Below are positions 44,801-55,000 of a stretch of 64,000 nt of DNA, one piece after another. The stretch lies in the IMG/VR virus record IMGVR_UViG_3300008459_000012, positions 1 to 64,000 of that record. One strand, given 5' to 3'. The stretch's first letter is position 1. Each line of letters starts with the position of its first letter. The notes under the pieces are model-generated. The model did not search any database, was not told the origin of the DNA, and saw only the letters and a program-made list of their open reading frames with translations. The DNA is from a virus. The translations under genes and the position numbers were made by a program.

Positions 44801-46261
44801 TATTTTATCTGTTAATTGGGAGTATGTAACATCTTCATATAATGTAACTATTGTTGCAGATGATGATGATGCACTAAATATTATTAAATCACCTGATTCA
44901 ATAATAGAAAGATTTGTAGGTGTAGCAGAAGATAATCTTCTAAATTGTAATTCATTTACTGATTTAGTATAAAAAACACCTGCACCACCTGCGCCAACAT
45001 TTGCTCCTGTTGTTGAACCTGATGTATCACTATAAACAGTTAATTTACCATCAACTAAAGTAACACTTGTACCGCCAGCACCTTGAATTGGGTATAAAAA
45101 ATATGTTGTTCCTGTTTTCCCACTAATAAGACTTGTACCACCTGTAAGTGATACTATGTCTGTAATTACACTTGTTCCTGAAAAATCTAAACCTATTGTA
45201 ATTAAACCATCAGTTTCAGTTATTGTAATGCCTGTACTACCTGTTAATGCCTTTACAAGCAAACTATTACTTGTGATTGATGAAATAAAGTTTGTTCCAC
45301 CTGTAAATAATGTTAAACCTGTAATTATTTCAAATTGAGGTTTAAATTTAGTACCATCAAATTTTAATATTTGTCCACTACCTGTTGTTCCTGTTGTTTC
45401 AATTTCAACATTTGTAACAAATAATCGTTTATTTGCATATGTATCACCTGCATTAGTTACATTAAAAGCATTTGCTCTATTTAAATCATCTGCTCCATAA
45501 CCAACAATAAAATAATCTGTTAAGTTATCAACATTGTATTTTCCAACAACAGTTTGAGCATATCCTGATGCTATTGTATCATAACCAAAAGCATTTGAGT
45601 TATACCCATATGCTCTTGAATTTACGCCTGTTGCAAATGAAAAATCACCTGCACCTGCTGAATTTGCACCACCTGCTGCTCTTTGAATACCTGTACCTGC
45701 CCCATTATTATAATAGACAAAAACAGTTTCAGCAGTTGTTTGTATAGTTGTAGAACCTGTTCCACCTGTAAAATTTACAGGAACAGATATAATACCAACT
45801 TCAAGTTCACCATTTAATAAATTTGGTACTGTTGGGTTTGTTGTTGTAACACCTTCTCTAATAAATACAGTTGGGCTACCTGCTGTAATATAAACTAAAT
45901 CAAATCTACTTCCACCTGTTTGTCCTGAATTAATGGTTATATATTCAAAATTATGTGTATATATCGTACCATTTACATTATATGAACCTGCACCTACACT
46001 ATATGTTAAACCTGATACATATGATAATAAAAATCCATTAGAAATAACTGAACCTGAGAATGAACCAGGTAAACCAGGTCTAAATTTATTATTAGCATCA
46101 TCATATAACAAAGCAGAACCAATTACAGCACCATCGGTATCAATTTCAATTGATTTTACATAGAATGCCTGAAGGATATTTGTTGTACCCGAAAATATTG
46201 CTGATGTACCTGAGTATTGTTTGAGTTGTCTTGAATAATCAGGTCTAGTAAAGTATGCCAT
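41822..46261 (-). CDS. large tail fibre / adhesin (1479 aa)
   Basis: N-terminus MAYFTRPDYSRQLKQYSGTS. A short YadA-like head repeat lies near residues 205-245 (GVNSRAYGYNSNAFGYDTIA). A Cys-poor parallel beta-helix region with NNRVINNSVAEIMNFRGIIS and ISGNTFDNNARL is near 650-720. The C-terminal third (LGLVAEDIATNQEGFIITVG, YLSPTTAGQIT, IYVKVDNGYELDELHNV) is a module widely seen at the end of phage fibres. It would bind a host receptor. Head of an operon with the 453-aa protein, no CTATTTA element directly before it; the 149-aa gene 3 bases upstream has one. Confidence 0.75.
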   Translation of the reverse strand: MAYFTRPDYSRQLKQYSGTSAIFSGTTNILQAFYVKSIEIDTDGAVIGSALLYDDANNKFRPGLPGSFSGSVISNGFLLSYVSGLTYSVGAGSYNVNGTIYTHNFEYITINSGQTGGSRFDLVYITAGSPTVFIREGVTTTNPTVPNLLNGELEVGIISVPVNFTGGTGSTTIQTTAETVFVYYNNGAGTGIQRAAGGANSAGAGDFSFATGVNSRAYGYNSNAFGYDTIASGYAQTVVGKYNVDNLTDYFIVGYGADDLNRANAFNVTNAGDTYANKRLFVTNVEIETTGTTGSGQILKFDGTKFKPQFEIITGLTLFTGGTNFISSITSNSLLVKALTGSTGITITETDGLITIGLDFSGTSVITDIVSLTGGTSLISGKTGTTYFLYPIQGAGGTSVTLVDGKLTVYSDTSGSTTGANVGAGGAGVFYTKSVNELQFRRLSSATPTNLSIIESGDLIIFSASSSSATIVTLYEDVTYSQLTDKITGSTLQIGKQYRIVSGRINEGAGTFGYVIVNAIDTNKISKNGTLITLNPDYYDIGDYTDVSATPLGSSGIAYSGQSLVTNETAIYNNNHYKVTANTTFNNTLTNLSLLSRDFTQRYGYITVNDYIEYDFTSDTITKRVDSVGNTVEGKSAIDVFPWGRKNQVLNNRVINNSVAEIMNFRGIISGNTFDNNARLVSSFDDTNFILDNTNIRNNVLISAATFTNTQFRNCDISTDFGLVNRTLANYSFNSKLVTSDVNQLETNLNVPSNTLDLTNYNHFGVFNISAATSTFSINAIQNYNQTYKLTFKPLAGYLFNFVHSSTIRNELEDTHPIDGNYDEIITYQKRSKAGTVFYQENINTFKALSALTTTTITDIISVDTTFGGQSLIEDISSASTTGRTVTFKALLEGTNITIDDTTSPGYLIINSTGSGGTGSTSFTGITDIVSAGTGDYSVISSVTNNNLVYRTLSAGTGMQITESNGTLVFVSTATGGTGSTLSGDYLPISGGTLTGDLTIQQDKSLTIINSGNSAGSLWTAASITFEDNNPTWANATIDIIPVHTNVGSGNNAKVTLIPPNGNSQIPVGYVSTGLDQLMVGNGTTGFDFISKESLPYLSVSGGTVSGETVFLSGISATTILVNEISATSITSDTILTNTLSATSISSTSLYTDYIDFNTGATVTSQIARLNWNDTDGTLELGLKGGVVKSKLNQGLITRVVNKTTPLIDLSGSSYHAVVIGGAAGQRLSVKLAKGDNDANSAGTLGLVAEDIATNQEGFIITVGLLQKINTTGSLQGETWNDGDVLYLSPTTAGQITNIKPQAPNHTVIIGYVEYAHANNGKIYVKVDNGYELDELHNVRLTGVSDYNILRYDGVTYSSWTNSSINEVLSKTLLTRNIPVTSQVAQVDGFYLYDKITITSATASVTVTSITSDVSISAYTPSIKFFANTGVTVTFQNSATLKTEGGLDAVISGSTYDSITFTYNNDIQKYFQTNINNYI

Positions 46262-46264
46262 ATA

Positions 46265-46714
46265 TTAACAATTTGTAGTTGGTGTAATAAGTATATTTAG
46301 TTTATTGTTAATAGGTACAATTAATGTTTTTTCTTCACCATCTTTTGTAAAAATAATCTTAAATTCACCAACATAAAATCCTGCTTTTGTTGTATGTTTC
46401 TTTTTAAATTTATATTGGATTGTAAAATCCATTAATTCTCTACAATTATCCTCTTGATTTACAATTCTATTACTTAATGTATCTAAATTTACTAATGCTT
46501 CATCATTTAAAATAATATACTTATTATTTAAATCAAACATTGAAAATGTAACTGAACAATTTTGAATTAATTCCAATAATTGATAATAATTTTCTGTTCT
46601 TATTGGTTTAATTTCCAATATAGGTAAATCGGTATTTTGTTTTATAACAAAATCTCTGTTTTTATCTGTTGTAAAATCAAAATAAGAAGAATTATCTAAT
46701 TCAAAATCAAACAT
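46265..46714 (-). CDS. BppU-like baseplate/fibre adaptor, paralogue of the 176-aa gene (149 aa)
   Basis: The pattern IKQNTDLPILEIKPIRTENY, TFSMFDLNNKYIIL, QYKFKKKHTTKAGFYVGEFK, IIFTKDGEEKTLIVPINN follows the N-terminal domain of baseplate upper proteins (BppU type), an Ig-like sandwich where two-strand loops bind partners. The same lines recur in the 176-aa gene (51507-52037), so the two are paralogues, each placed next to a large fibre gene. A linker joining fibres to the baseplate is the likely role. A CTATTTA element lies 12 bases before the ATG. Confidence 0.65.
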   Translation of the reverse strand: MFDFELDNSSYFDFTTDKNRDFVIKQNTDLPILEIKPIRTENYYQLLELIQNCSVTFSMFDLNNKYIILNDEALVNLDTLSNRIVNQEDNCRELMDFTIQYKFKKKHTTKAGFYVGEFKIIFTKDGEEKTLIVPINNKLNILITPTTNC

Positions 46715-46726
46715 TATACTTTAATA

Positions 46727-46733
46727 TAAATAG
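46727..46733 (-). promoter_or_regulatory. CTATTTA element upstream of the 149-aa gene
   Basis: CTATTTATATTAAAGTATA on the minus strand, ending 12 bases before the ATG at 46714. Confidence 0.5.
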
Positions 46734-46736
46734 GAA

Positions 46737-46934
46737 TTAAGAAGCTTTATTTTTCCAAGCGTTAGTGTATTGTAAAAGGTCTTGCCTATTATATGTTTTA
46801 AGTAATTCATCCATAGCCTCAATTACTTCTTTTTGTGTAAATTCACATGCATCTTTAATATCATCAACCCAAGTGTTATTTTCAAGTGATGAAAGATATT
46901 TTTTATCGGATTTTCTCTGTATTTTCTTTACCAT
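46737..46934 (-). CDS. hypothetical small protein (65 aa)
   Basis: No known family. Basic N-terminus (VKKIQRKSDKKYLSSL) and helical, partly acidic remainder ending NAWKNKAS. It sits just downstream of the terminator-like hairpin that follows the SHAEG fibre. A variant element CTACTTA lies 22 bases before its ATG, but it is not an exact match. Confidence 0.45.
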   Translation of the reverse strand: MVKKIQRKSDKKYLSSLENNTWVDDIKDACEFTQKEVIEAMDELLKTYNRQDLLQYTNAWKNKAS

Positions 46935-46969
46935 GATTGTAATTATTTATTTACTATAAGTAGTTTATA

Positions 46970-47008
46970 AATAATAAACCCATCCAAATTTTTAATATTC
47001 GGATGGGT
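46970..47008 (-). terminator. terminator-like hairpin after the SHAEG-repeat fibre
   Basis: On the minus strand, ACCCATCC, a 15-base loop, GGATGGGT (47008-47001 pairing with 46985-46978), then TTTATTATTTAT. It lies 22 bases past the stop of the 1384-aa gene. The loop is long and the T-tract interrupted, so efficiency is uncertain. Confidence 0.6.
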
Positions 47009-47029
47009 CATTATATATGTTAAAATAGT

Positions 47030-50000
47030 TTAGTCGTTTGGTATGAATGTTATTTGATTAACTTCATGGTATACTACACCTGCTCTATTTATTGCATATG
47101 CTCTAGCATATATATAATTACCAAGTTCATTATTAAAATCAACATTATATGTACCACTACCTATTATATTACCAAATATATTACCAAAATTTAGTTTATT
47201 ATCAGCAATTGTTGGATTTGGTGTCAATGACCAAACAATACCAAACTCTGTAACTGTTGAACTACCTGAACTTGCTAATGTAACATCAAAATCAACTGTA
47301 CCATTTCCATTTACCGTATAATCATCTAAATAGACAGTTGGTTTAAATCCAACATAACTTTTTATTTCTATTGTTGTATTAAATAATAAACCATCATAAT
47401 TATAATTATTTGCCCCATCATATGCACTAGCCGAAAGATAAACAAAATCATCAATTTTACTTTCTGAATAAATAGCTGAAAAAAGTGATAGAGATACAAA
47501 CGGATAAAAATCATAAGGTGTTAATTGTGAAGTAACAATAGATGTTTTTTCTCTTGGGAATGTTTGATTTCCACCACTAAAATATGCACCATATGCACCT
47601 TCTCCACCAAATGGATTAAGTACCCAAACAATTTCATCATCAAAACTATTTTCTAAAACATTAACTACTAGCGTTGGTGCTTCTACTGTTAATAAAGAAC
47701 CGTTTGACCAATTTGTTGGATATCTTCCTGTTGCTACAAATTGTTCTTCTGTTTGATTATTGGTTGCTCCAATATTTAAGAAATCATCACCTGCTACATA
47801 AGAAAGTATTTTGTATGTTTCTCCAACAATTAATCCTTGATATGGTAAAGATGTTATGTTTTGTGGTGGTATGTGTGTTAATAATGCTCTATATGTTCTA
47901 TAACCATTATCAAATCTACCTTCTACATTTACACTATTTTCGTTAATGTAGAAAATATCGCTTTTATTTTCATATGTACCATTACCAACAACCATTAATG
48001 AATCAGTATTTCCTGATTTATTAAATTTACCTGATGCATGTTGATAATCCTTTGTTGTTATTGTTCCCAAACCTTCAGCATGTGAATAATTACCTAATGT
48101 TAGTGTACCACTACCTTCTGTGTGCGAACCTGTACCAAGAGCCTGTGTTGCTATACCTTCAGCATGTGATGCATCACCAATTGAGTAAGTAGCACCTCTT
48201 GGATTAATATTGTATGGCAAATAAATATAAGAAGAACCATTCAATGTTAAATTATCAAATACTACGGTTGTATATCCTGACTCAAATGTTGATGCTGATA
48301 TTGTAGCTATAACTCCACCATAAGTATTACTATCCTGTCTATCATCAAATATGATTGGACTACTAGCTACGAAAACATCTGTTAAGTCTTGCGTTTCATT
48401 TTCATTTAATACTGCAATACCATTTACTACATTTGTACTTCTATATCCTCTAGCACCTGCTAAATTCATTATACCTTCTGTATGTGATGCCATACCAGCT
48501 GCAATTGCACCACCCATGCCTGTAGAACCTTCAGCATGGGAATAATCACCAATTGATTGTGTATTATAACCTTCTGAATGTGACCCTGTACCAATTGCTC
48601 CTGTACTATCGCCTTCAGCATGTGAATTTGAACCAAATGTTGTTGTTCTATATCCTTCTGCATGTGAATTTGAACCAAATGTTTGTGTTTCACTACCTTC
48701 AGCATGTGATGCAAATCCAAATCTTTCATAATTATTTCCATCGGGCCATGTTTGCTCATTTTCTATTCTAGAAAATCTTGGATTATAAATATAAATATCT
48801 TCACCAATTAAATATGATGAAAATGCTGAACCTGCTGTTATAAATGTATTAGTACCATCAAAACCTAGTGTTGTTGACCCTAAATTATTATATTCAATAG
48901 TTGTTTGAGTTTTATAATAGTATTTTAAATCACCAGGATTAAGATTGTAAAAAGATATTGAATTTGTTAAATCACCAAAACCACTATCTAATCTTAAAGT
49001 TGTTGCATCAACTACATTCGCAGGAATTGCATTTATACCTGCTTTTGTATTTTCACCTTCAGCATGTGAATTATCATGATTAGCTTGTGTTTCAGAACCT
49101 TCAGCATGTGATGCAGTACCTGCTGCTTGTGTTATTACACCTTCAGCATGTGAATGATTACCTAATGCAGCAGTTTTTCTACCTTCTGAATGTGAATTAT
49201 TACCAATTGCAACAGTAAAAGAACCTTCTGAATGACTGTAATAATAATTATCAGAATCTAATCTAAAAAGTACACCAATATCGTTTAAATTACCATTTAA
49301 ACCACAAAATACATTACTACTAATATTTGATGCACTTCCTAATGTCATTGTTTTAGCAGTATAATCTATGGATTTAATATATGTTCTTGTCAATTGATTA
49401 TAATTTCCACCTGCACTTCTAACATAAGCAACAAGATTACCTACATTAAAGTTTGCAGTATTTGTAACTGTGATAGTTTCAGTATTTCCATCAACTGCTG
49501 TTATATAAGTATAGTAAGTTGGTGTAAATGTTGCACTACCTTCAGCATGTGAACCTTCACCTAAAGCAAATGTTTCATAACCTTCGGCATGTGAATATAC
49601 ACCATGTGCCTCTGAATAATATCCTTCAGCATGTGATGCATAATTATATGCTTTTGTGTTACTACCTTCGGAATGTGATGCAAATCCATCTGAAAATGTT
49701 GAATCACCTTCAGCATGTGAAAATCCTCCTATTGCCATCGTTCCTATACCTTCAGGATGTGAACCTTCACCTAAAGCTATTGTAAATGCACCTTCAGAAT
49801 GTGAACTCTCACCTCCTGCAATAGTAAAGTATCCTTCAGAATGTTGATTATTAGTGAATGGAATTATATGAGTTGATTCAAGTGAAGCGCAAGCAATTAA
49901 TGCTTCAGTTGTATTTATACTAGTATTTTGAAGATATATTGTATATGTCTGTGCTGATGGAATATATGTTGTTGATGAGATTGAAAAATAAGAACGACCA

Positions 50001-51184
50001 TATTCATCATCATAAGCTGAATCATCTAATATAATATATTCTCTATTATCTTTTTCTATAATTATAAAATCATTTTGTTGATTTGAATCAATATTTTCTA
50101 TGGTGATTGCACCATTAATAATACTTGAACTATAAAATGCTCTTAAACCTGTTTGAGTATATCCACCTTCAGCATGTGAATAATCACTAAGTGCATTTAC
50201 ACTTACACCTTCAGCAGTAGAATATGTACCTACTGTGCTTGAACCAAAACCTTCAGTAAAATAATAAGTTGTTTCTAAAGATGTTGAAAAAACAAGTATT
50301 GATTTATCGTTATCAATATCATAAATTATATCCGTTATGGTTGGTAAATCATAATAGTATTTATTTAAGCTAAAAGAATCAGGTCCATTTGAAATATAAA
50401 AACTAGTTGTTTGAATTGGTAATTCAGGTATTAAACTTGAAAAATCACCATTTAATGTAAATGCTGATGTTGTAGATGAAAATAAACTTGGTGTTATAAA
50501 CTGATTATTATATGAAGAATCTGTATAACTAAATTCAAAATAATTAATAGAACCTGAACCTATAATATTTACTGCTGTACCTGTATAAACTGCAAAGTCA
50601 GAAGCTTGATTAAAACCACTACCACTTATAGTACCTCCACTTGAAGGTCCAAATGACCAATTAAGATAATGTCTTTCATAAACAGGTAATGTTTGTCCTG
50701 ATGGTGGTCCTGCAATAACTTTACCATTAATTTGCCAAGCATTACCAATACCAAACATTTCAGAAATCTGAATTGTTGCACTATTTGATGCATTACCTGC
50801 ATATGTTATTTGTAATAAAGCATTTTTAGGGGATTGTTGTAATGCAGCCCACCAAGTATTTCTACTTGTAGATGATGTATCACCGTTATTTACTTTAATT
50901 TTTAATAAATTATTTGGATTTAATGTATTACTAGTTAATCCTGAAAATAATTCAATATTAAAATACATATCACTTGGAGTAGGTTTATTACCAGGTGTTA
51001 TTGGTTCACCTAATAACCAAATATATCCTTGATTTGAACTTGTTCCTCCACTACTTATTACTGTTGTTTCGCCAACATAAATTGTTGTTGCACAAAGTAC
51101 ACCAACAAATTTTACATCACTATTAATTTCTAAACTTGTATCAGGAGTTGCTGTTTGTATTGAATTTACCTTTAGTACGCTCAT
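47030..51184 (-). CDS. trimeric fibre with SHAEG head repeats (1384 aa)
   Basis: Start MSVLKVNSIQTATPDTSLEI is a phage-fibre type. From about residue 332 to 1055 lie some 23 SH(A/S/T/P)EG motifs at 14-residue spacing (GxxSHAEGxxTxAxG), grouped in four blocks with loop insertions between. This is the YadA/Hep-Hag head-repeat pattern that forms left-handed beta rolls in trimers. The last 100 residues are a fibronectin-like domain (FGIVWSLTPNPTIADNKLNF, YIYARAYAINRAGVVYHEVN) typical of Bacteroidota secreted proteins. Receptor-binding or length-determining fibre. The element before its start is only a variant (CTAATTA). Followed by a hairpin. Confidence 0.78.
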   Translation of the reverse strand: MSVLKVNSIQTATPDTSLEINSDVKFVGVLCATTIYVGETTVISSGGTSSNQGYIWLLGEPITPGNKPTPSDMYFNIELFSGLTSNTLNPNNLLKIKVNNGDTSSTSRNTWWAALQQSPKNALLQITYAGNASNSATIQISEMFGIGNAWQINGKVIAGPPSGQTLPVYERHYLNWSFGPSSGGTISGSGFNQASDFAVYTGTAVNIIGSGSINYFEFSYTDSSYNNQFITPSLFSSTTSAFTLNGDFSSLIPELPIQTTSFYISNGPDSFSLNKYYYDLPTITDIIYDIDNDKSILVFSTSLETTYYFTEGFGSSTVGTYSTAEGVSVNALSDYSHAEGGYTQTGLRAFYSSSIINGAITIENIDSNQQNDFIIIEKDNREYIILDDSAYDDEYGRSYFSISSTTYIPSAQTYTIYLQNTSINTTEALIACASLESTHIIPFTNNQHSEGYFTIAGGESSHSEGAFTIALGEGSHPEGIGTMAIGGFSHAEGDSTFSDGFASHSEGSNTKAYNYASHAEGYYSEAHGVYSHAEGYETFALGEGSHAEGSATFTPTYYTYITAVDGNTETITVTNTANFNVGNLVAYVRSAGGNYNQLTRTYIKSIDYTAKTMTLGSASNISSNVFCGLNGNLNDIGVLFRLDSDNYYYSHSEGSFTVAIGNNSHSEGRKTAALGNHSHAEGVITQAAGTASHAEGSETQANHDNSHAEGENTKAGINAIPANVVDATTLRLDSGFGDLTNSISFYNLNPGDLKYYYKTQTTIEYNNLGSTTLGFDGTNTFITAGSAFSSYLIGEDIYIYNPRFSRIENEQTWPDGNNYERFGFASHAEGSETQTFGSNSHAEGYRTTTFGSNSHAEGDSTGAIGTGSHSEGYNTQSIGDYSHAEGSTGMGGAIAAGMASHTEGIMNLAGARGYRSTNVVNGIAVLNENETQDLTDVFVASSPIIFDDRQDSNTYGGVIATISASTFESGYTTVVFDNLTLNGSSYIYLPYNINPRGATYSIGDASHAEGIATQALGTGSHTEGSGTLTLGNYSHAEGLGTITTKDYQHASGKFNKSGNTDSLMVVGNGTYENKSDIFYINENSVNVEGRFDNGYRTYRALLTHIPPQNITSLPYQGLIVGETYKILSYVAGDDFLNIGATNNQTEEQFVATGRYPTNWSNGSLLTVEAPTLVVNVLENSFDDEIVWVLNPFGGEGAYGAYFSGGNQTFPREKTSIVTSQLTPYDFYPFVSLSLFSAIYSESKIDDFVYLSASAYDGANNYNYDGLLFNTTIEIKSYVGFKPTVYLDDYTVNGNGTVDFDVTLASSGSSTVTEFGIVWSLTPNPTIADNKLNFGNIFGNIIGSGTYNVDFNNELGNYIYARAYAINRAGVVYHEVNQITFIPND
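48025..50190 (-). repeat. SHAEG repeat region (about 23 in-frame units)
   Basis: DNA form is a CCTTCAGCATGTGA-like 14-mer on the plus strand, mostly every 42 bases. Units are coding and in frame with the fibre gene; they vary in SHAEG, SHSEG, SHTEG and SHPEG and are separated by three inserted non-repeat segments. Confidence 0.85.
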
Positions 51185-51202
51185 CTTTTTTTCTTTAATT
51201 AG

Positions 51203-51505
51203 TTATAATATTGTTAAAACTGAATTTTGAGGTACACTTATTGTTACCCCTGACGCTAATGTTATTGTTGGTCCAATTATCAAAGCATTTGAATTTTGAG
51301 GTATTTGAATACTTTCTGTATAAACCTGTGGATTACTATAAAAATTGGCTGAAACATTCATAAATGGTTCAGCAGTTGCTAAAGTATTGGCTAAATTATC
51401 AACTGTGACATTATAAGTTGAATTACCTTCTTGTGCAGGTAACGCAGTATTTAATGTTGGTGTAATTAAATTGGGTAATTGGGTAATTGTTTTTCCTGTT
51501 ATCAT
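51203..51505 (-). CDS. fibre attachment-type protein (100 aa)
   Basis: TGKTITQLPNLITPTLNTAL then PAQEGNSTYNVTVDNLANTL matches the short ITxLP ... LPVxxxGxTxKVTxxDL module at the N-termini of many phage fibres, here as a separate gene, followed by a small beta-rich end. It lies between the BppU-like and SHAEG genes and may help trimerise or dock the fibre. Confidence 0.55.
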   Translation of the reverse strand: MITGKTITQLPNLITPTLNTALPAQEGNSTYNVTVDNLANTLATAEPFMNVSANFYSNPQVYTESIQIPQNSNALIIGPTITLASGVTISVPQNSVLTIL

Positions 51506-51506
51506 T

Positions 51507-52037
51507 TTATGTAAATTTTAAGTATTGATTTTCACCAACTTTTATATACTCATTACCAATCCCTGTTAAGATTGCATCATATATATCCACTTCAATCGGT
51601 GGAGGTTGTGGAGGTTGTGGTGCATTTGTTTGTGTAATTGTTGATGTTTTTGTAAATGATGGTAAAACTTCAATATCAAGCTGATAACTCAATGGTATAA
51701 CTATTGTCTTTTGCTCACCATATTTTTCAAAAATAATTTTAAACTCACCCTTATATTTACCTGGTTTTGAAGTATCCTTTTTGGTAAATTTATATTGAAT
51801 TGTAAAGTCAATAATTTCTCTGCAAGTATCTTCTTGATTTAATTGTGTATTAGTTTTTGTTTCAACATTTACAATAGCACTTTTATCATGTACCTTATAA
51901 CATCCTCTATTATCAACCATTGAAAATAAAACAGTAGCATTCTGAATTATATCCACTAATTCATAAAAATTCCTACCTTTATAAGGTTTTAATTCCAATA
52001 TTGGTAGTTCGCTATTTTGTTTTATTGAAAAATCCAT
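51507..52037 (-). CDS. BppU-like baseplate/fibre adaptor, paralogue of the 149-aa gene (176 aa)
   Basis: IKQNSELPILELKPYKGRNF, VLFSMVDNRGCYKVHDKSAI and YKFTKKDTSKPGKYKGEFKI mirror the 149-aa protein at 46265-46714 almost line by line. It carries an extra C-terminal 40 residues with a Pro-rich hinge (TNAPQPPQPPPIEVDIYDAI). The 2149-aa adhesin ends directly before it, suggesting this is its adaptor. Confidence 0.65.
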   Translation of the reverse strand: MDFSIKQNSELPILELKPYKGRNFYELVDIIQNATVLFSMVDNRGCYKVHDKSAIVNVETKTNTQLNQEDTCREIIDFTIQYKFTKKDTSKPGKYKGEFKIIFEKYGEQKTIVIPLSYQLDIEVLPSFTKTSTITQTNAPQPPQPPPIEVDIYDAILTGIGNEYIKVGENQYLKFT

Positions 52038-55000
52038 TTATTTAAGTTTTCTAAAGCCGTATCTATCAGAGAAGTAATTATAGTTCTTTTTAATTTCAGG
52101 GAATGGTAAATCAATATCATACATTCTAAGTCTTTGTATCTTTCCATAGAATGAACCATCAAAATTCTCTTCAATAACAGATTTAATTCCTCTATTGTAT
52201 AATATTTCAGTACTGATAGTATAAGAAGTTGTTCCTGTAAGGTCAACTACATCATATTCACGGAATGAAATATCATCAAAGTAAAAGTTATAGTAAGATG
52301 TTATTGCTGTTGAATTTTCAAACTTAATAATAGGTGTATAAGATGTATATGCATTTATTTCGCTTGGTGTTACAAAATCAATTGATAAATAAGTCCATGT
52401 ATTTGCAGAACTAATTGTATTATAAGTTGTAGTTGTTAATACCTCAATTTCAGAATCTAATGGATTAGTAAAATCAAAATAAATACCCTTTTCTTCATTT
52501 GGTAAAAATCCATTATCATCATAAAAATAACCACTTAATATATATCTCTTTTTAGGTTTTATTTCTAAAGGATTTTCAAATATTAATAAATTATTTGTTA
52601 ATGAAGTAAATGTGGTTGCTGTTGATGATGTAATAGAATCAGGTATTAAATTATACTCACTAAAAGTATAGTTATCAATAAAGAATTTATAACTTTCTGT
52701 TATTGCTGTAATATTACCTACTTTTATAACAGGAGTATAAATTGTAAATGATGATAATACTTCAGGTGTTGTAAACTCAACACTTAAATCAACCCAAGCA
52801 TTTGATAAAACACTATCATTATATGTGATTGATGTTAAGATAATATTTTCACCTGATAATGTAGGTTCAAAATCAAAATAAATATTCTTTGATTCTCCAC
52901 TTAAATAACTATTATTATCGTAGAATTTAGTTGAAACTGTATATTTTTTAGCAGGATTAATATTTATATCTTCAAATTTAAAGATATTATCCGTTAAGGA
53001 TGAATATGTTAAGCCTGTAACAATATCTTGTTCATATAATTTAAAATCATCAAACTTAAATCCATAAATTGATGGGAAGCAATCACCAAAATCAACATTT
53101 ACACCTAATGTATAAGAAGTTGCTCCTGTGATTATTGATGGTGTTTTAATTTCTGTTCTAAGTGTATACCAAGTATTGAAAGAATCTGAATTTGTGTATG
53201 CTGTTTTTCCAAGAAGTTCATGTTCTGAATCTAAATTCAAGAAATCTATATCAACATACTTGTATGTACTTGTAAAACTAAAGAAATCATTAAATCTTGT
53301 TTCAAGAATATATACTTTACTTGGATTTATTGGTTTTTGGTCAGTAAAAGTAAAGATTGTATTAGATGGTGAATTAAATGTATTACCTGTAAGGTCGGTA
53401 TTTCTTACATTTAAAATAAATGCAGATGGATTACCAACTTCACTAAATGGTAGTGTTTCTAATGTTCCATCAACTAAATCAATTGTAATACCTGATGTAA
53501 TTCCAACTGTATGTCCACTATCTTCAAATTCACCAAAATTAGCATCATTTAATGTTAATGTGTTTGATGTATATTGAGTTATAACAAGTGGTGGTAATGC
53601 AAGTTTAAGTGAACTATTTCCTGAGAAATATTGCTCTGTTGATACTTCTAGTATTGAATTTATTGTTTCGCTTGATACATTTTCAGTTGAGGATTCAAAT
53701 GTTTTACTATAGCCTGTATTATAAACATAACTAAATCCTGTTAATGAAAGCACAGGTAATAAATTATATTCTTCAGTATAAATATCATCAAAATAAAACT
53801 TATAACTTTGATTTATACCTGATGGATTATCAACAAATACATATGGTGTATATGATGTGTTACCTGTTATTTGTGTTGGTGTATTAAATTCAATTTTTAA
53901 ATCATTCCAAACACCTGAAGTTGTTGATGTTGTGTAAGTTAAGGATGAAACAAATATATGTTCAGAATCTAATGGTGGTAAGAATCCTATATAAACACCT
54001 TTTGTTTCTCCTGTATTGTAACTATTATCATCAAAAAATTTAGCACTAACAGCATATTTTTTATTAATTTCAGGTGTAAAACTTGATAATGTCAATAATG
54101 AATTTGTTATTGAACTAAATGTAAAAGATGTAAATCCACTTAAAGGATAATTTGTAATTGTAAAATTATCAAAATAAAATTTATAATTTGAACTTATTCC
54201 ACTCTTATTATATAATTTTGCAACAGGAGTATATGTTGTAGAGCCTGTTAAAGCACTAGGAGTTATAAACTCCAATGATAAATCAACCCAAGTTTGAGAA
54301 GAAGTTGTAGTAGTATATGTTAAAGATGATATAATTATATTCTCAGAGTCTAATCCGTTAAGAATTTCTAGTATTACACCCTTTTCTTCATTTGGTAAAT
54401 AACTATTGTCATCATAAAATTGAGTATTTAGGGAATATTTTGTATCGCTTGTTATTGTAAACGAACTAAAATTAACTAAAATATCTGTTGTTGATGACAA
54501 TGTAAATGAAGTATAAGTATCAATCGTTTCATATGATAAATAATAGTTATCAAAGAAAAAATTATAACCTTGATTATTAATAGTTAAAGATGTAACAGTC
54601 TCACCGCTTGTTCCACCTGTAAAAATTAAAGTTGTTGATGATGGTTCAGCTAATTCATTTTCATAATCAATACTTGTTGAAAATTTATAAATACTATTAC
54701 CAGTCATTATTGGTGGTGTTTTAAACACATATCTTAATTTTGTCCAAGTATTTGCTGATGTTGTAGATGTATATGTTTCAGCGGATAAAATAAGAATTTC
54801 AGGGTCTAATGTAGGAATCGTATCTAAATAAATACTTTTATTTGAACCTGTCCAAGTTTGTGCAATATTTTGTGTATATGCTGAATAATTAATTACATCT
54901 CCACTAGCATTTGTTCCTGTATAAGCAGTTACAAATACAGTTTGACCTGTAGCCGTATAGTCATATGTGTAACCTTCATAATAATAATATGCGTTTGGTA

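Noticed and set aside
48025-50190. Regular 14-mer repeats as a CRISPR array
   Set aside because: They are in frame within a long coding gene, encode SHAEG, and the units vary; no cas genes are present.
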